A DNA stretch of 64,000 nt, taken from NCBI GenBank assembly GCA_032622095.1, contig CP136061.1:174925692-174989691 (forward strand). Direction: 5' to 3'. Shown one piece after another: positions 24,515 to 36,856 of this stretch. The position numbers and the translations under genes were made by a program. The DNA comes from Siphonodentalium dalli. Taxonomy: Eukaryota; Mollusca; Scaphopoda; Gadilida; Siphonodentaliidae. The stretch's first letter is position 1; each line of letters starts with the position of its first letter. The notes under the pieces are model-generated. The model did not search any database. It was not told the origin of the DNA and saw only the letters and a program-made list of their open reading frames with translations.

Positions 24515-25828
24515 ATGTTCACAATGTCTGAAACTCCGACCAAAAAGCGCAAGTTAGATTCGTCTGATACGCCAAGTAAAAACCGCAAATATGATTCAAA
24601 GTTCCGTGACGTCTGGAAAGTTGAAATGCCATGGGTGAGATCTAGTGACCGAGGACCGACGTTTGCGTGGTGTGTATTTTGTGGAACTCGCATATCCATC
24701 GCTCATGGCTGGAGAAACGATCTACTCAAGCACAGTAAGACAACACGAAAGTCAGTTAAAAGTCAACAAAACCAACCAGACCGTCAAAAGTTTTTTCACA
24801 TCTGCCAGAGAAGATATCAACCAACAAACAATATGTCCGGAAGTGATGTTCACTAATTTCATTGCTGAACATAACCTACAATTCTCTGTTGCCGACCACT
24901 TCACAAAACTTTGTAAAAACTCTTAGTAAAATTGCCGACAAATACGCATGTGGAAGACTTAAATCAATTATTATTACAAAGCGGGCACTCGCTCCAACGT
25001 TGAACCAGGTTGTTGTCGACCATTGCCGAAATGAGAAGTTTTCTCTTCTGATCGACGAATCAAATAACTATGGTTCAGAAAAGCAGCTTGTTATTCTAGT
25101 TCGGTATGCAGACGAAAAGGTTGGTCGTTCTGTGACTCATTTCCTGGACATGCCAATATGCAATATCGGCGATGCTAATTCAATATTTCAAGCATTAGAC
25201 CTTGCATTGAAGACCCGTAATATAAGTGACAACTGTAGCGTGATGGTGGGAAAACACCACTCTGTGATGTCAAGAATAAAAGAGGTTCAGCCGAATATTA
25301 TTAATATGGGATGCATATGTCATCTAGCGAACTTGTGTATCGTGAAGGCAGTGAAATCTCTTACCGTTCCAGTGGAGGATTTACTATCTGACATCTATTC
25401 CCACTTCAATAAAAGTTCAAAGCGGAAAGAGGAATACAAAAAGTTCGTTGAATTCGCCGATATCGACGCAGCAAAAATCCTGAAACATGCGAAAACACGG
25501 TGGCTAAGTTTAGAAAGATGTATCGGCAGAATTATCCAACAATAGCCAGCCCTCATTAGTTATTTCGAAAGTCACAGCGATGTTGAGAGCGGGGGCAAAG
25601 TACAAAGAATCAACGAACATTTGCACGACCACCAAATGAAGCTGACATTTCTCTTCTTAAACTACATTCTTCACCCAATGAACGAATTTAACACGCTATT
25701 TCAATCAGACGAAACCATGCTGGGATTTATGCAAAGTGAGATGGAAAGGTTGTTACCAGAAAATCAACTTCCGGATACTAGTCTCGCAGTTGGCATGACA
25801 GCTCGCGCATACATCGAGGAGGTCAAAT
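24515..25828 (+). pseudogene. hAT transposase remnant: BED zinc finger and catalytic core
   Basis: The first ATG is at 24515, with a second at 24524. A basic, likely nuclear-targeting segment (PTKKRKL) comes first. Next is a BED-type finger with WCVFCG and a DLLKH histidine; the second expected zinc-binding histidine is not visible. Two frame changes (near 24,800 and 24,900) precede the core. There FSLLIDES carries the first catalytic Asp, SDNCSVMVGKHHSV the region of the second, and CICHLANLC the conserved C-x-x-H block. KTRWLSLERC follows, then an in-frame TAG at about 25,543 in a position usually held by Trp. The frame then runs to ARAYIEEVK, where a 1.7-kb insertion cuts it. It closely resembles the hAT subgroup related to vertebrate ZBED5 and SCAND3-type genes. 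It cannot make an active protein. Confidence 0.88.
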
Positions 25829-26020
25829 GGGACACACTAAAAGTTGTAGTCCGAGCCAGTAAAAGGTGTAGTTGGGATTTTCAATTTTGTTTATTGTCGT
25901 TAATATAATTCCAATAATGATGAATTTTGGTTTGTGGTAAGCTATGCCAATTACAAATACAAAAAATTAAAAAGATAATATGTAAGTCTTATATTTCAAC
26001 TTTTATCGACATTTTTCGTT

Positions 26021-26904
26021 CTCCAGCACACTAAAAGTTGCAGTTGGGATCAGCCGCCGAGTCGCTAATTAGGTGTTAATTGCTATTGTTAGGAATATAT
26101 TGGCGGCTAATTGGATTAAGTCAGTGGTGGGTCACATGAAGATCAAAGGGCAAGTAGTGGGAATAAAAACAAACAATGACTTTTGTTTATTAAGCAATAT
26201 ATGAAGGTTTAGCAATTTTAAAGATTACTCTTTAGGAGAAAGTGTGTGGCCCTGAAAAGGGCCGTTTTTTTTATCTTGACTTCCATCTTCTTCGCCATGA
26301 ACTGCACCTCAAATGATAAACTTGAAAAACATTAATAACACCTGAAATAAAATGTGATATTAGTACATTATTAATATATTATTTACATAATGACACGATA
26401 ATAATCCGACTGAATCGCAGATGTCTACCTCACTTTCCGATACGTTTACCAAGGAGCTACACGTTCAGCGTGCGTCACTAATGGTGACTGGCCCCAAGGT
26501 GAGTTAGGCATCAGTAGAATTATAATATATATCAACATTTAAATAATCATGATCAGAATCCTACTTATGTCCTCATTTACGATACCAAGGAACCAATAAA
26601 TACTGTTAGAAGATAAACGGAACCTCCTTTTGGCAGTTTTGGTGGCACTGTCGATATTTTATCTACATCGGGTTTCTCGAATATCGAGAGCACTTCTCGA
26701 TAATCAAGAACAGATTCCTGTGCTTGATATGATCACACTTGTAACAACAAGTAACTGTATAAACAGTACTTTGAGTACCGGTATATTTCACTATATGTTG
26801 CAAACACTCTTGTCTTAACTCAAAAATCCATAGCAATTAACACCTAATTAGCGACTCGGCGGCTGGCTCGGCTGATCCCAACTACAACTTTTAGTGTGCT
26901 GGAG
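26021..26904. mobile_element. Nested element with related terminal repeat
   Basis: Inverted ends ctccagcacactaaaagttg and their complement continue inward through gttgggatcagccg, gccgagtcgctaattaggtg and ttaattgctat, about 70 bp each. The core CACACTAAAAGTTG is shared with the host element, so the two belong to one family or superfamily. 884 bp, no coding capacity, no clear target-site duplication. Confidence 0.8.
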
Positions 26905-27255
26905 TCCGTCTGTCCGTCCGTCTGTTAACAATTTTGGTTTCCGATCGATAACTCCAGTTTGGATTATTTGATCTGAACCAAAGTTGGTATGTGTATTTCC
27001 CAGCTAAAGATGCAGGCCAAGTTCGAATATGGGTTATGTCCAATTATTTTTACATGAGTTACGGCCCTTTTTCAACTTAGAATTTTACCGTCTGTTAACA
27101 TTTTTGGTTTCCGACCGATAACTCCAGTTTTTATTATTTGAGCTGAACCAAAGCTGGTATGTGTATTTCCCAGCTAAAACTACACGCCAAGTTTGAATAT
27201 AGGTTCTGTCTAATTATTTTTACATGAGTTATGGCCATTTTTCGACTTAGAATTT
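26905..27255 (+). repeat. GTCCGTC stretch plus two 171-bp monomers
   Basis: gtccgtctgtccgtccgtct is followed by units at about 26919 and 27090, each ccgtctgttaaca-tttttggtttccg, ataactccagttt, tggtatgtgtatttccc and tacatgagtta-ggcc. Confidence 0.75.
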
Positions 27256-27532
27256 GACCACATTTTGGTATTGAAATTAGGGGTATATCAGATTTTCTTT
27301 AAATGTAAGCTCAAAGTATTATCTTATTTTGCGATAGTACAATTCGAAATGGCTAAAGGGCGTATTTTGCCACGCCCTAGCGATGCTCTTGTTTTATTTG
27401 TAATTGGCATAGCTTACCACAAACCAAAATTCATCATTATTGGAATTATATTAACGACAATAAACGAAATTGAAAATCCCAACTACACCTTTTACTGGGC
27501 TCGGGCTCGGACTACAACTTTTAGTGTGTCCC

Positions 27533-28165
27533 GGTCAAAGGTCGAATATGCCCAGCGAAGTGAAAACATTTTATGACAGTGCGCGTACGTTTTATCAGGC
27601 AATTGTTGATAAAATGATTCAGAAATTCCCCTTTGATGAACACATATTTGATGATTTGAAAATTCTTAATCCAAAGGAAGAAGCAAGGGACCAATTTATG
27701 GATTCATCGTTGATTAGTTTGTCAAAACGCTTTGGGCTAATTCAGACAGATGAACAATTTGAGAATCTCGCAGACGAATTAATCGATTACAAAACTGCAG
27801 TAAATCTTCCAAAGTTCAACCATGAAGATGAACGATGCGACGAGTATTGAATGAATATATTGACCAAAGTTACTAGCACAGGACAGTTGAGATTTCCACA
27901 CCTAGGACTAGTTGTTAAAACTGTGTTATCTATTCCAAACAGTAATGCTGATAGCAAACGTGTTTTCTCAATTTGTAAAAAGATACAGACAAGCTTTAGA
28001 TCAGAGTTAAACAACGATACATTGTGTGCTCTCCTAGCCTGTAAGATAAACAACAATGGTGATTGCTTTAATTACCAGCCATCGCAGGATGTGCTAAAAC
28101 TTTCAAAATCAGCCCTCAAATCTTATGTGAAAGGAATTCTTCAGAATGTGAGAAGTAAGCTGTGA
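27533..28165 (+). pseudogene. hAT transposase remnant: C-terminal dimerisation domain
   Basis: The frame resumes after the insertion with MPSEVKTFYDSARTFY and continues through KFPFDEHIFDDLKIL to an in-frame TGA (27848-27850) where a Trp codon would fit. It then reads RFPHLGLVVKTVLSIPNSNA and the FRSELNNDTLCALLACKINN block typical of the hAT dimerisation domain. In the SNADSKRVFS block, Lys stands where hAT proteins normally have Glu (SERxFS), the expected third catalytic acid, so even the repaired protein would probably be inactive. The frame is also shifted relative to the part before the insertion. The domain ends at a stop at 28,163-28,165. Confidence 0.88.
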
Positions 28166-28206
28166 ATGTGATGTTCAAACATTGTTAATTTATTTTGTTA
28201 ATGTTG

Positions 28207-28470
28207 TAATATATTGTTATTATACTTCCATATTTTAATATGGAAGTATATTGTTATTCAATTTTTTATTTTTCACTATTATTATTTATTCTTCTTAATA
28301 TATTTTGTAACCCTTATATCTCTGAAAGTTTAAAAGATAGAATATTGAAATTTGGTAGGTATATGCACCTTGCCGACCTACAGCGACTCGAGACATTTAG
28401 GTTTATGTCCCAACTTTCTTACCAGAGTTATGGCCCTTAAACCAAAATTTTTGAAAAAGTTTGTGCCCAG
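28207..28470 (+). repeat. Hairpin-led repeat (atacttccatat)
   Basis: A perfect stem, atacttccatat / atatggaagtat (28216-28243), is followed by AT-rich sequence and a unit with tttggtaggtatatgcacc and gagttatggccc. The phrase gtgcccagatcttct occurs at about 28464 and again at 28747. Confidence 0.45.
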
Positions 28471-29227
28471 ATCTTCTATAAGAAGTCAAGCAGCTGAATT
28501 TGGTTCTCGTAATCGTGTTAACTAACGAAAGGGTACGAATCGGGGAAATTTTCACCAAGGTCTGAAAACAATTTGTTGACCTGGGGAGGGGTGCAAAATT
28601 TGTCAATTTTTTTCTTGTCACCGATTCCAACCATTTTTACTGTCGTGTATCTATACGACGTAAAGAATTTGTAAATCGATTGAGAAATTTCAAAGTTATA
28701 ACAAATAAAAAAATGTACTAATAAAGTCCATGTGTAGAAAGTGCTTGTGCCCAGATCTTCTCCTAGACGAAGCGCAACAGCTGGATTTGGTCTATGTGAG
28801 CATCTTAAACATAGACAGAAGACCAAACCAAATATCATTCAACAAACTAGTCGTATCAAAGGCGCGGCTGTACCTTTCATCACGTCTTATTCAAATACTG
28901 ATTCATAGATATCCCGGTATGCTATACACGAAACGGAGTCGACTTTTGTGGAATCCAGAGTAAAAAACGGGTCCAAATCAACCTGTTCCAGAAAAGTCGT
29001 TCATTTTGTTTTCACTTTTTGAAAAAGGCTCCATTTTTTCAACATAAATTTTTGGACTTAGAAAATTATTTTTTTCTCAGTCAAGTGAAAAGAGCTGTTC
29101 AAAAAAATTTTGCTTATATATATAATACCAGCAGGTTAGCCCGCCACTGGCGGCAATCGTCAGAGACATGACAATTTTAAATTTTTTTAATTAATTTAAT
29201 TTTTTGTTTTTCAATGAGTTAATGATG

Positions 29228-29550
29228 AGCCCGACGTTGTCCGGGCTATTCAAAAACCAAATTTCAAGTCCATAGCTCCACCCGTTTCCGAGATCTGGTC
29301 TGCGCATGCGCGATGCTGGCGTCGCACAGGCTCGGCGACCCGATAAAATTCGTATCCGGGGCAAGATACATTCACATAGCAAATTTCAAGTCGATAGCTC
29401 CACCCGTTTCCGAGATCTGGTCTGCGCATGCGCGAAGCTGGCGTCGCACGGACTCGGCGACCCGATAAAATTCGTATCAGGGGCAAGATACATTCACATA
29501 CCAAATTTTAAGTCGATAGCTCCACCCGTTTCCGAGATCTCGTCTGCCGG
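29228..29550 (+). repeat. Tandem repeat, 122-bp period, 2.4 copies
   Basis: Units start at 29261, 29383 and 29505 with at-ttcaagtcgatagctccacc, then gtttccgagatct, gcgcatgcgcga and ggcaagatacattcacata. A hairpin (agcccgacgttgtccgggct) stands directly upstream. The CpG-rich part (tgcgcatgcgc) is unusual for this AT-rich window. Confidence 0.85.
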
Positions 29551-29744
29551 GATTTCTGAGAAGCATCATGCCTATATTCACACTAACTACCCCCCTAAGC
29601 CCTGACCTAAGTGTCATACATACTATAACAATGATGCTGAATACTTTGAGGCAATTATATTGCAGAAATGTTGTAAGAGTACTATGGCATCCAATAAATC
29701 TCCCCGCATAGGAAACCACTCAAAATCCCGTATATCTCTCTGCA

Positions 29745-30020
29745 GATACTAATAACGTTGAATGGTAAACAAACGCTCTTTATAGCGATGCGTCAAAAAC
29801 AAACGCTCATTAAATTATCACTTGATTAACCACCGCAGTGCCGTTGTTTGTGACTAAGATTGGAGAACGGGTGCTCTGAGCTTCTCCAAAACGCCGCGAC
29901 GACGATTCCCGTGGGATTTTACCTTTAGATAGGAAGTTTGGTCCCGATCGGTCAACCCGTTTTCGATTCTATGAAGTACACATATATATACGGAAGTCTC
30001 AAAATATATAGTATAGATAT
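29745..30020 (+). repeat. Dispersed repeat (aacgctctttat family), copy 2
   Basis: See 12740-13015; same order of conserved blocks. Confidence 0.6.
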
Positions 30021-30414
30021 ATTATCTATATATACGCCAAAAAATTGTCACTCCCCTCTCTCCTTCCTCCGGCTACCCCACCTGCCGCGGATGGAACCTA
30101 CCTCCGATTCGAACACACCAGTCTCCCTGCCCAGACTCAATCCTCTACCTGGGAACCGACAGAGCACCCATCGGGTTCCAACAATCATTTCCTGAGCAGT
30201 ATATTGGTATGAGTTCATCTCGGAGCCGTTATAAAGCAAATAACTTGGATTTGAATATAAACCCACCGATTTGTAAATTTTGTAGCCCATGGTGCGTGCT
30301 AAATTATCATTTTATCGTGTATAGTGTGTCATAAGCTATCTGCGTGCCTGCATTTCACTTTTATATTTTCTTTCGCATCTTCAATGCACTGCATCTCATA
30401 TACAACCAAACAAA

Positions 30415-31180
30415 ATACAAACATTATATTAATGGGATCAAACAAGCCTTATGTAGACGATGTATAGTTATACGTTACGTAAAGACGACATATATCCAAT
30501 TATTGCATTTCCGATAACAACGATAAACACATAGAAAAATTCAAGCGTCATCATTTTCATAAGAACAATTTGTATATTGTTATTAACCGTACAATACTGC
30601 AAATGGACATTCAATTCTTTCCTTTGGTATATGTCTGCAGAATTGGAAATGACTCTTTTTATACTTTCACAAGATAAAACACCACTGACTGTTTCGTACG
30701 GCGTTGTTTAAGTCTTTTCAAAAAGCCACCGTGAAACAAACGCTCATTATTATTACCATAAGGGAATGTATTTATAGATTACGCTCTTTTCTGTTCGGTT
30801 ACGTTACGTCATGTAGATTGTTTTGTGCGTTGTTTATCGTGACTGTTGAATATACAGCAAAATTCATTTTATTCTTCGGATCCAACATTCATTGATCGCA
30901 GTACATGTTACGTGCTTATTCAAACCAGTTATCTTCCCATTTGGGATAAGACTTATGAGAAGGGACGGATATTTTCGGAGTTAGGAACATCCAACATTGG
31001 AAAATCGTCAAATTGGAGTCGTGTTTCCATGCTGAAATTTGCAGTGCTAAAGAGAACCGACATTAAAGCATTCGCATTAATCTTCCGATTATGCGTGCAT
31101 TGGTGTGGCGTGTTCAGGTACCATTTATATTATTATTATTACCTGCAACCAGTTGTGGGTGGGTGGGGATGGTATATTGG
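30415..31180 (+). repeat. Direct repeat R, copy 1 (about 770 bp)
   Basis: It matches 31,657-31,838 plus 35,002-35,610 along its whole length (attaatgggatcaaacaagc, gataacaacgataaacacat, ttcggagttag, cgtcaaattggagtcgtgtt). The copies look roughly 85-90% alike by eye. About 480 bp separates them. A short LTR-like pair is possible, but no TG/CA ends were seen. Confidence 0.8.
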
Positions 31181-32329
31181 AATCAGCAGGTCCGTCCGTC
31201 AGTCTGTTCACCAATACATATATATAATTGTCCGATAGATTTGGGAGGAATATTGTAATCAGCATGTCTGTCCGTGCGTTCGTCCGAGATGGTTTCTGAT
31301 TGATAACTTTAGTATTAGTTAACTGATATTTCTACAATGCGAGAGTTGAAGTATATTAGATCTTCAAATATAAAAATATTCACCTTTATCATATTCTGGT
31401 GAATGTAATGATTTCATAGAAATGTGAGAAATTAATGGACTGCCGCATTGTGGAGAAGAATAACGCGGGACGCTCTCTAAACCACAGTCAGAACGAGACG
31501 CGTTCATTCCTCCCGCATTATATGACTCTTTTGAATGCATATGCCGTCTCAAAATATGTGTCTATACATATGTCATGCAAATGTGTTCGTGCTTTGGTCC
31601 ATTAACGTCAACAACAGAAACATGAGCAATTTCATGATCTAATCGTTGTTACAGTATTTTACAAAAATTACATTAATGGGATCAAACAAGGCTTAGTTAT
31701 ACCATATAATCTTATACTAACGTAAAGGCGACGTATATCCAATTATTTCATTTGCGATAACAACGATAAACACATAGAAAAATGCAAACATCATCATTTT
31801 CGTAATAACAATTTGTATATTGTTATACACCGTAGGATCACAGGAGCTTGGAATTTGGTCAAAACCCCTCTTTTATTGGCGGAACCACTTTTATTGGCGG
31901 AACCACCACCCGGGACCAAAGGTCACGGAAGGAACGAAACACGAATTTGTTGCCACCCATTTTGAACTCAACTGTATTCCTACAAAAAATATATTTTCAC
32001 TAAAAACTTTTGGTACCTCTTACACCTTAGATGTCAATCTACAACATTCCATAGGTATATTTTTCCAGTTCTTCGAAAACCTCACTTTATTTCGGTAATG
32101 TATTGTAAATTCACCAACGAACACAAATCTGCGACTTCTTCATCACCTGTCTTAGAATCTGAGTAGCGGAACTAGTACGGAAATATGCGCAAACTTTAAA
32201 ACTATGATCCGGAGACGGATAGCATGAAAGTACCGTTTATAATTTCGAACATAGCTGCTGATTACATGTTTATTACATGACCATACCGATGCACTGATCA
32301 TCATGCACTTTGATGGATGATAACATTGG

Positions 32330-32730
32330 CGTCTAGATGGGAACGAATCATTTTGGGCTCATTTGCATAAAAACATGGCCACTGGCAGCCATCTTGGATT
32401 TAAGTGATAATAGTAGATAAATCTGAATCAATAACACAGCCTAGAGCCGGTGTCGATGCTCCTATCATCACGAAAATTTTCATCGATCATGACATTGATA
32501 TATAGACGACACCGAGTCATTTTGGGCTTATTTGCATGAAAAACATGGCCGCCAACAGCCATCTTGGATTTCAAAATTGCATCATTTAGCACGGGCAAGA
32601 GGTCGCAGTGTTGGTCCGATCATAATTAAATTTGTCACGGAGGTTGACATTGACATGTAGGCCTAGATGGGAACGAGTCATTTTGGTGTGAATTCTCAAA
32701 GAAACATGGCCGCCGTCGGATTTCAGCGAC
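32330..32730 (+). repeat. Diverged Helentron-like monomers inside the foldback
   Basis: About three units with gatgggaacgaatcattttg, aaaacatggccac and gccatcttggattt, but without the element ends. Confidence 0.75.
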
Positions 32731-32954
32731 AACACCGCATATATAATTAAATCAATAACACTGCCTAGAGCCTAGGTCTATGTCGATGAACCGATCATCG
32801 TGAAGTTGTTCATGGGTCATGACATTGGTATCAAAATGAGAACGAATCATTGCTAGAGACTGTAAGATTGGTGCGATCGTCGTGAAATTAGTCATAGAAA
32901 CATGGCCGCCGTCGGATTTCAGCCACTCGTTTCATCGACCATGAAAGTTGCGCC

Positions 32955-33381
32955 GATGGGGTCATTGTCACAAGGCTCCGGTCACATTCGTAGCCAGTGT
33001 AGCCAGCTTATTTCACCGGCGATCACATTCGTAGTCAGCTTTTCTAATTCGTGGTTTATATTGCCCGAAATATGACGTCATCACGTTCGTGACTAAAATG
33101 TCGACGTCATGCTCCAAAACTGACTTCGTTTATCAACTTATATTGGAATATAATTCGAGCATTCCAACGACATTGATCCGAAACATCAGGTTATTAGATG
33201 AATTTATATCAAAACTAAATTCAAGTTGTTGTTCGTCCATCAACTCAGAAAAATTAGATTAACCTGATCGTGTTCATTGAGGCTCGCCTGAATATGAAAA
33301 GCTGGCTACAAATGTGATCGCCATAGAAAAGCTGGCTACGAATGTGATCGAATCGCGGAGCTTTGTGACAATGACCCCATC
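32955..33381. mobile_element. MITE-like inverted repeat (gatggggtcattgtcacaa)
   Basis: gatggggtcattgtcacaag at the left and its complement at the right, extending about 45 bp inward to tcacattcgtagccag. 427 bp, no coding capacity. Flanks show no clear duplication. Confidence 0.7.
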
Positions 33382-34206
33382 AGCGAAAGTTACATCAAGT
33401 AATGTTTTTAATATTTTTTTGGTATTTTTGATTTTGAGAAAAACAATGCCGATGGTGGCTAGCTGTCTTGAATTTAAAAATTGAATTTCCAATTCATGAG
33501 CACAGGCTATATAATCATATGTATAAAGCCATTCTTTGAGAGTTTTGGTGCTGATTCGTTACGAAACAGGAGTCACGAGTGACGTATACTATTTATAGAT
33601 CCTGGTACCGGTACATTTGACAATACTTATAGTTGCTTATTAAATAAAATTTATGTTAGCGAGTTTATCACTAACTCAAATTTATAAACTAGTTATTCGG
33701 TAAACCAGTTTGCATTACAACTTGCAAACGCACAAATAAAACGTATACTGTAAAGAATACGCATGTTAATTTTGTGCTCTTACATTAAAGAATCTTATTA
33801 CATTTTGTTACTGTATTTGGCATATTAATGGCGAGTTTTTGTACCCTACATTGACAAGTTTGAATTTCGCGAAACTAAACACTCGTTCTATATATGCATG
33901 GCCAATATCGTTACCTAACTCAAGAAAAATGTCTTCTCTCATCAACTAAGACATATATTTGTTCATCAGAACTAGTAAAAAACAGCATTTTATGTGGAAA
34001 TAATTCAGATATTCTGGCAACAAATCTGCACCAAAACGCACAAAGGAATCGCTTCATGCATAGGCATATATACCAGGCCTCCCCGTGAGTCTAGATATCT
34101 TTTTCTTCTACTTCGTGATATTCGACCAGTAATCAGTGGGTTGATTACTATTACTATTATATGATGGATATTTTAGGCCTATACAACGGAGCGCGACACA
34201 AGCTCC

Positions 34207-34237
34207 TATGAGAGAGAGAGAGAGAGTTAGAGAGTTT
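34207..34237. repeat. (GA)n microsatellite
   Basis: About 28 bp of GA repeat with one TTA interruption. Confidence 0.8.
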
Positions 34238-35716
34238 TGGTCCCCTTATGACCAATCATTGCAACCAGTAGCATTACAAAGTCAAGTAGTACATATAGGC
34301 CTACCGGTACATAACGAACATAAAACAAGAAGAAAAAAACAATATCACGTGGTCGTGCCATAAATAGAAATAAATTATATGAGAAATATTTGTACAAATT
34401 ACCGTTCAGTCAAATAAAGAATATCTTCTTGGGTAGTCGTCATTTTCATGAGATGATAACAGCAGACACAGAAATTTTCAGGAAAATGCACAAAACATCA
34501 GGATTAGATCTTCAAAACGAGCATAGTATGACGCAAACATAAACTGATTTAAGTTTTCTGGCGCCTCAGTTCGAAAACGGCACGCACTTTCAAATATTTT
34601 TGAATTTCGCGGGCTTTAAATTTAGGTTTCGATTTTATTTAGTTCCGACTTTGTTATTCCGGAAAAATGGTTTTGTGCCGTTTGTCATTCCGATTCTAAG
34701 ACAGGTGATGAAGAAGTCGCAGATTTGTGTTCGTTGGTGAATTTACAATACATTACCGAAATAAAGTGAGGTTTTCGAAGAACTGGAAAAATATACCTAT
34801 GGAATGTTGTAGATTGGCATCTAAGGTGTAAGAGGTACCAAAAGTTTTTAGTGAAAATATATTTTTTGTAGGAATACAGTTGAGTTCAAAATGGGTGGCA
34901 ACAAATTCGTGTTTCGTTCCTTCCGTGACCTTTGGTCCCGGGTGGTGGTTCCGCCAATAAAAGAGGGTTTTTTACCAAATTCCAAGATCCTGTGGTAGGA
35001 TATTGCAAATGAACATTCAATTCTTTCCGTTAGTATATGTCTGCCAAATTAGAAATGACTCCCTTTATACTTTCACAAAATAAAGCACCACTGATAGTTT
35101 CGTGCGCCATCATTTAAGTCTTGTCAATAAGCAAACGTGAAACAAATGCTCATTATTCCTACCATATAGGGAATGTACTTACAGAGAACACTCTTTTCTG
35201 TTCGGTTATGTTCATACCCCATGTGGATTGCTTTGTATGTTGTTGTTTATCGTGACTGTTGAATATACCGTGAAATTCATTTTATTCTTCGGATTCAACG
35301 TTTATTGATCGCGGTACATGTTATGTGCTTGTTTGAACCACTTATCTGCCCATGTGGGACAAGTCTTGTGAGAATGGGACGGATATTTTCGGAGTTAGTA
35401 ACATCCAACATCGGGAAATCGTCAAATTGGAGTCGTGTTTCCATGTTGGAATTCTGCAAATGTGCAGTGCTAAAGAGAACAACATTAAAGCATTCTCATT
35501 AATCTTCCGATTATATGTGCATTGATGTGGAGTGTTCAGATACCATTTATATTATTACCTGTATTATACCCCTGCAATCAATCAGTTGTGGGTGGGGTGG
35601 GAATTGTATTAACAAGCTGAGCAACGTGGTCGCCATGTTGCGATGTAAGGAATACATGTAGTATTTTGTATATATCTATTGCACAGGGGCCTGTAACGCG
35701 CTCAGCTTCGTTCCTG

Positions 35717-35857
35717 CCCCTTTGCGCTGCTCATATATGCCGCTTCTATATACTCACCTACGTGTTAATGGTAGTATAATAAGGACCTTATTATACTACC
35801 ATTAACGTGAAGCAGGTGCGTATATAGAAGCGGTGTATATGGGCAGCGCAAAAGGGG
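35717..35857. repeat. Snapback palindrome, about 67-bp arms, almost no loop
   Basis: The centre is aaggacctt at 35781-35789. The inner 27 bp of each arm (ttaatggtagtataataagg) pair perfectly; the outer parts pair with several mismatches through cgcttctata and tttgcgctgc. Confidence 0.85.
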
Positions 35858-36243
35858 GTGAATAAGTGTTGAATAAGTCGGTATACTATACACAGTTATG
35901 CATTGGATTCATTATGTTAAGCCATCGTGAATTTGTCATTGCTTGCTTTATGTAGTTATGACCCTGAAACCGACCTCTCACATGTGTCGACAATTTATTG
36001 TAGAGTGTCACAGGAATGCTTTGAGGTAGCGGAACGGGGCAAATTATATTCATTTATTAAAAAGTGGCTGTTATCATAATATTGACGGGGAGGGGTGTTC
36101 AATGTTCAAATTCTCTCCAATCACGACCAAACTTTAATGGAATGCATGTTCTACCTGACACCCCGATATCGATGCCGTGAACATTTTGTAATTGGTTTAA
36201 AATTGACAGAGTTACCGTTGAAAAATATTGAACAAATTAATCA

Positions 36244-36275
36244 CCCCCCCCCCCCCTCTCTCTCTCTCTCTCTAA
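36244..36275. repeat. C-run plus (CT)n
   Basis: About 13 C followed by eight CT units. Confidence 0.8.
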
Positions 36276-36814
36276 TTGAGGAACATGGCGAATAGAGGAG
36301 CCAAATATTTATTGCATTTTACAGATGAGAAGAGTGATTCGGACCGAAATGTTCCACTTGAAAGTGTTTTGTCCCAGCTGTTACCCATGTATGGCTGGGA
36401 CAAAATAATCCAATATTTTTCTTGCCAAATCAAAACAGGCGAATGAAGGACGGATATTAAAGGTGGTTTATCTCTTTGTAAACATGTATTATATAGTTAC
36501 CGGGGTATAAAATATTAGAAATGAATCGAAGACTCCTGTCCAGAAATGCTTCTTTCGATTAATATTGATTTGATTGCGAATATTTTCTGCTAAAAAAAGG
36601 TGTGGTTGTTTAGTTAATGAACAATAGTGGTTACTATTAACCTATACCAGAAATGTTATTGTGTAATTTTATCACAAAATACACGTTAATTATACTCTTT
36701 ATCGCTTATAACTATGGAATAAAACAATTTGTAATACAACCCTGCCTAACTATGCTTAAAAGCCATGTTCCTGATTGGCCAGTGGCCCGAGTTACCATTG
36801 CTATCTCGTTCCAG

Positions 36815-36856
36815 TTTTGTGGTACAATTCTACTTTTTCCAATTGTACCACGAAAA
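36815..36856. repeat. Short inverted repeat ttttgtggtacaatt
   Basis: 15-bp arms with an 11-bp loop. The arm shares ttgtggtacaa with the larger palindrome at 37,534-37,680. Confidence 0.7.

Larger units (their letters stand above)
25829..27532. mobile_element. Long-TIR element inserted in the hAT transposase
   Basis: Its ends are inverted repeats of about 135 bp: gggacacactaaaagttgta at the left, and its complement ending gtgtgtccc at the right. Homology runs inward past ttgtttattgtcgttaatat and accaaaattcatcattattg. GGTCAAA flanks both sides (25821-25827, 27533-27539); an eighth base differs (T/G). No coding capacity. The interior holds a second, related element and two copies of a 171-bp repeat. 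Confidence 0.85.
31839..34994. mobile_element. Foldback element with about 310-bp inverted arms
   Basis: The arms are 31839-32158 and 34691-34994, near-perfect inverted copies: cacaggagcttggaatttgg at the left end against the complement of ccaaattccaagatcctgtg at the right. The left arm carries an extra 18-bp direct duplication (ttttattggcggaaccac). GTAGGAT flanks both ends (31832-31838, 34995-35001), a 7-bp duplication confirmed against the uninterrupted copy of R at 30,415. The interior holds captured Helentron-like monomers (32,330-32,730) and a MITE. No coding capacity. Confidence 0.88.
31657..35610 (+). repeat. Direct repeat R, copy 2, split by a foldback element
   Basis: The first 180 bp (31657-31838) and the last 610 bp (35002-35610) join into one copy of R. 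The break is at GTAGGAT, which is duplicated. Confidence 0.8.

Noticed and set aside
29261-29550. CRISPR-like array
   Set aside because: Long 122-bp units directly adjoining with no unique spacers, in a eukaryotic intron.
30415-35610. Repeat R pair as a canonical LTR retrotransposon
   Set aside because: No TG/CA ends, no flanking duplication and only 480 bp between the copies; left as a direct repeat.
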